Shown piece after piece: positions 59,886 to 64,000 of a stretch of 64,000 bases of DNA. The position numbers were made by a program, and so were the translations under genes. This stretch comes from Glandiceps talaboti (taxonomy: Eukaryota > Hemichordata > Enteropneusta > Spengelidae), in assembly GCF_964340395.1 (NCBI RefSeq), contig NC_135552.1, positions 15,709,694 to 15,773,693 of the forward strand, in the 5' to 3' direction. The first letter of the stretch is position 1; each line of letters starts with the position of its first letter. The notes beneath the pieces are model-generated. The model was not told the DNA's origin. It worked only from the letters and a program-made list of their open reading frames with translations, and ran no database searches.

Positions 59886-62800
59886 CTCAGGTTTATCACT
59901 GTAGTGATCTGAGACCATATATATTTAAAAAATGAAACAATCTAAAAGTGCTCCGAAGGGTTAGTTCATTCATTAGGGGAAGTTCCGATCAAATGCAGTC
60001 CATGCAGGTGTACTAGTAGATAGTGATAGTTAATATGGAAGGTGAATCGCTTCCAATTTCGCTCGCAGTGTAAACAGGAGATCTCTTAACTGGTGCGAAA
60101 AACTTTACTTTTTAAATCTTTATATAAAACCCCACAATTTCTTAAACTGTGACATGTGCTAATTTTACACGAGGCTTATAGTTTTCCCCACAGCACACGT
60201 TTTCCATCAAATGCTGTTAGATATCACAAATACAAAAAAATGGGGCATTCGGAGAAATCATGTGATCACATCAAGAACCCACCTTAAGCCTAGTGCAAAG
60301 TTTAGCCGTTTACCAGCTGCACGCATGGTGGGCAATAAATTATTAATTTTGTCACATACCACTGCATTCTAGCGTTGTAGTGACGTTTTCAAGTGCAATT
60401 TTATCTCATAATTCAAACCAGTTTGTCGTGGCAACATCGTTACACTGTGGCTCCCTTAGAAGAAGGCGGTGATGACGGCCAGGCGATCACCCGGCGAGTC
60501 AAACGTCAACTTCAATTAAGCCCTACGAATAATTGCGATTTCATGGTCGGGTGTAATTTCACGCCTTTTCCTTGAATGTGCAATTCACTCTGTAATTCAT
60601 TACTTTGCCTCTGCTTAAACTATTCGCACCTCGTACAAAACCCGCCAAATAATCCCTTTCGACATTAGATTCTTCTTGTTGTTCAGTGGCAATGATGTAA
60701 AAACAATGCTTTCTATTGAGTTGCAATAGCTTTTGGTTGCAAATCCCCAGTGCAAAGACGACTGTTATTTTAAACAACAAATTGACATTGTTTCACCTTT
60801 AATCGTATTCAGGCAAATTTCTCTTCTCGGTTTCTTTCATCCCTGTGTGATGCTAATGATTTTCGTCAATCGAAACTTGACAGGATGTTGACTAAATAGG
60901 TATTCCCACTTTTCTAACCTCCCTAGAAATGTTAATAAGCCCGAACTAACACAAACGCAATCAATCAATTTAGCAGTAATATACCTCTGGCCATACTACT
61001 GTCAACTGTATATTTTTGGAAGCTTAGGCAGTCGACGCTAAATGTTTTTTCTGTGTTAGTTGTGCGTACCTGTGTTGAGCTGTACACTGTAAGCCTACTT
61101 ACGTGTTTGAAACCCACGGCTTTGATGAAACAGGGGGCAAAATATTTACATGTGTACCATGACACGGTTACTCTCTTAAATAACACCACACATTCATTTT
61201 TTTCTCTCTCCTGTCAAACCATTTTGTATTCTAAACAGTGAAATTACTGGAATTTCTCGATACAAAACGTTTAATTTATTCAAAAATGTCTAGCTTTGTA
61301 ACATCAGTGATAGCATAACCATTTTAGCACATTCATTCGTACAGAAGTCCATAAAATGAAACAGCAAAAATACAGATTCATTTTTTTTTAATTTAGACAT
61401 TTTTGTCGTCTGTACAGCCATTCCCTTGACGAGATAGTGTGCATACATCAACCTTTTTATTTCATCTCTTTAAACGTGTTTACTCTATATCATACGGGGA
61501 CGTTACTTGAATTGTTCCGTATATTCTTTTTGCAACACCGTGTGTTATTAAATTGAATCCATGCGTTTCATCACCGCGCTAAAATATGTTGCACCAACTT
61601 GCAATGTGAAAGTGGAGTGGTCCAATTTTTCTTTTATCGTGACAAGGTGGCTCTGTTACAATACGGGAAACATATCACAACATGTTCTGGTGATGTATAA
61701 TAAAAAGGTGGGGAAGCCAATGTATACTTGACTATGAATGGATTGAGATCACGTTTACGAATTTCGAGTTCAATGTCACTTTGTAAGCCTTCTCACCTTG
61801 ATTGTGATGTACACCGCCCCGTTTCATCGACCGCGTCACAAGTCGGTGTATAACCATACGGCTTCCTCCGACTACCTTGTTTTGCGTTGTTATTTCCTTT
61901 ACCGTTGTCTACGTACTGCGGTTAATTACACTGTGTTTAAGGATTTAATACTCTAGAAGTAGGCCTGAGCACGATGTCTAATGTTGTTCAAATTTACCCA
62001 TGGACACGTGGATTTTCCACGGAAAAACTACGATTTTGCAGTGTATGTTGCTGCAGTTCGTGAATTCGACCCTCCAATTTCATTTTTTTAAAAAATTTTT
62101 AATTTGTTAGTTATCATATCGTGTTCTTCTTTCTAAACTTTCCTCCGAACCAACATGAATATGTTTTGAAATCCTATGGGTAACATTTAGACGACTAATA
62201 CTGAAGTCAACGAGATAAACAACTCGAAAGTCCTTCTTCATGTTTTACAACACGGCCACTCTCGGCGATTGTTCCACGTTTAAGTTAAATGTTCATTTTG
62301 CTATTCGCTCGAGGGTTTTTTTTTCTTCACGAAAACAATCGCTTTGCTCTACGTTCGTTGTCAAACACACTGAGCTAATTAAAGAAATATAGACTTGGGA
62401 ATTCACGGTTGGTAAGGAAACAACCAAACAACAACCAACCAAACAAACATACAAAGAAAAAACGGTTGGACCTGAACATATACTAGCATTATATCGTCAC
62501 AGCTGTGGCTTCTCTGCTAGAAATAATTATACCATTGCCATAGTTGTTGTAGCGTAAGTCAACAGTTACATTGAAAAGAAAGACACCAAAAGATCGTCTC
62601 TCGAATAAGTCTGAATGACCCAGTGTATCATATGTGCAGGCAGACATACAGACAACCAGCTGCATGTGATATCACTATTTATATCAAACGTGTCCATGTT
62701 CTTTTTTTCTAATACTCGTTTTGCTAACAATCACTATTAACATGATGTTTGGATTTTTTTTTACGAATTTTAACCTCAAACCAATAACTGACAATGTAAG

Positions 62801-64000
62801 TCACTATCAACGCGACTATATATTCCGATCGAAATACGTTATAAAAGACATGTATTCATGAGTTAGTCGGTCGGGCCTTCCAGGCGAGTCTATCCCTAAC
62901 CCTCAGAATAAAGTTCATAGTTTATCGGTTGCCCTCTATGTAAAAGAATCGAATTTCAACGGAGCTTAGAAACGGCTGAAAACGTTGTCATCGGCTTAAT
63001 GAGCACGACTTGCAGTGAATCACTAACAAATATATCAAAGTTACTTCCAAAACCTATCATATATCAAAATTTAGACAACAGACAACACGATAACGGCATG
63101 TTTATGGACTATCCCAAACCGTTTACCATTGCAATGCAGGTTAATACGGGTTTCAACGAACGTAAAAACTTTTGTTAGATTAGAACGAAACGCTTGAACA
63201 CAAGGAGTTGACCACTTAACTAAACATTGACCGGGGATTCCTTCAGATTACCACGCCTCATGGCTTGTCAACAACACGTTTTAAATTTAGCCTTATACTA
63301 TAATTTTCGGCTGTTCAAAAAAGCATGTACGATATGTACGAGTATTTGTAATAGCGAGCGAAAGTTGGGAAAATGTCAATGTTTTCTGAGTAATTGTTCA
63401 AAGTGAAGTGACTCTCAAGCTCGCCATGTTTGGTTTTGAGGTCAATTTTTAAAACAACAGAAAGATCACAGCAAAACATTGTGAAAATTCAATTACACGT
63501 AGTTCTGCCAGTGCTTATAAATCATATCAAATCTTCAAAGTTAACCAAATAAAATATATTTGGTTGGAGTAAATGAAATTATAACAAATCCAACATGGTG
63601 AATTCTATTGCTAATTGAATAATATAGTTTGTTATATAGCAGTGAACTACTAGCGTACTGAGGCATACCGTGAATAAGTCGACGCGAAGAATATAACGAC
63701 ATTATAGGTTTGAAATGAGATATCTAAATTCAAAGTAAATATATTCAGCTGTGCTCAGTGTAAACGTGTTTCGTAAAGAAATTGGACATTGAAAGGTCAG
63801 CCGTGTATCCTGATTGGATTATGAGTCTAAAACGCAATGTTCCAAATTATGGGAACTAAACTACCCGAGATAACAAAAAAAATAATAATCGGAAAAAAAA
63901 CATTCTCAGAAAGATATTAACATTTCACATCTAAGTGAACTTTAGTACTAAATTACTATTAAAGGAAAATTACAGACAATCGTTTATAGTCACTTCTTTA

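Noticed and set aside
60393-60575. Small plus-strand gene of 60 codons
   Set aside because: GC content is a little higher than around it, but there is no family resemblance, no splice context and the frame is within chance length.

Overview
The window is animal nuclear DNA. Genes are split into many short exons with GT-AG introns, usually 0.3-1.5 kb. Simple-sequence tracts, small inverted-repeat transposons (MITEs) and a tRNA-type SINE fill the introns and flanks. The three recognisable proteins are conserved across animals. The AT-rich, microsatellite-heavy, intermediate-intron style suggests a marine invertebrate, but I cannot name the phylum from sequence alone.

Layout. 1-8,039 is a gene-poor flank of simple repeats and small transposon remnants. 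8,040-22,106 (minus) is RACGAP1/MgcRacGAP, the centralspindlin Rho-family GAP, rebuilt as 17 coding exons that join in frame to 631 residues, plus an alternative last exon (636 residues). 22,107-22,199 is a very short divergent promoter. 22,200-41,392 (plus) is a 20-exon gene whose exons join in frame to 951 residues: UBA, coiled coil, UBX, acidic and Gly-rich linkers, a BC-box/Cul2-box (VHL-box)-like segment, then a long leucine-rich repeat domain. 41,393-45,639 is the convergent 3' region. 45,640-49,691 (minus) is LSM12 in five exons, 184 residues. 49,692-64,000 shows no convincing gene and holds microsatellites, MITE copies and a degenerate minisatellite rich in TGACG.

Main result. The central gene appears to join two normally separate machines in one chain. 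Its UBA-UBX half looks like a p97/VCP cofactor of the UBXN1/SAKS1 type. Its VHL-box plus LRR half looks like a Cullin-2/Elongin-BC substrate receptor. I do not recall this architecture from standard families. If real, it would be a ligase receptor with a built-in segregase adaptor.

Second theme. RACGAP1 shows repeated local duplication of exon/intron boundaries: eleven copies of a 3' splice-site unit before the penultimate exon, a duplicated donor after the exon before it, a duplicated donor-side segment at exon 7, and two related in-phase terminal exons. These could affect splicing of the C-terminal tail.

All exon models come from reading frames, splice consensus and remembered family similarity. 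No alignment or expression data were available.
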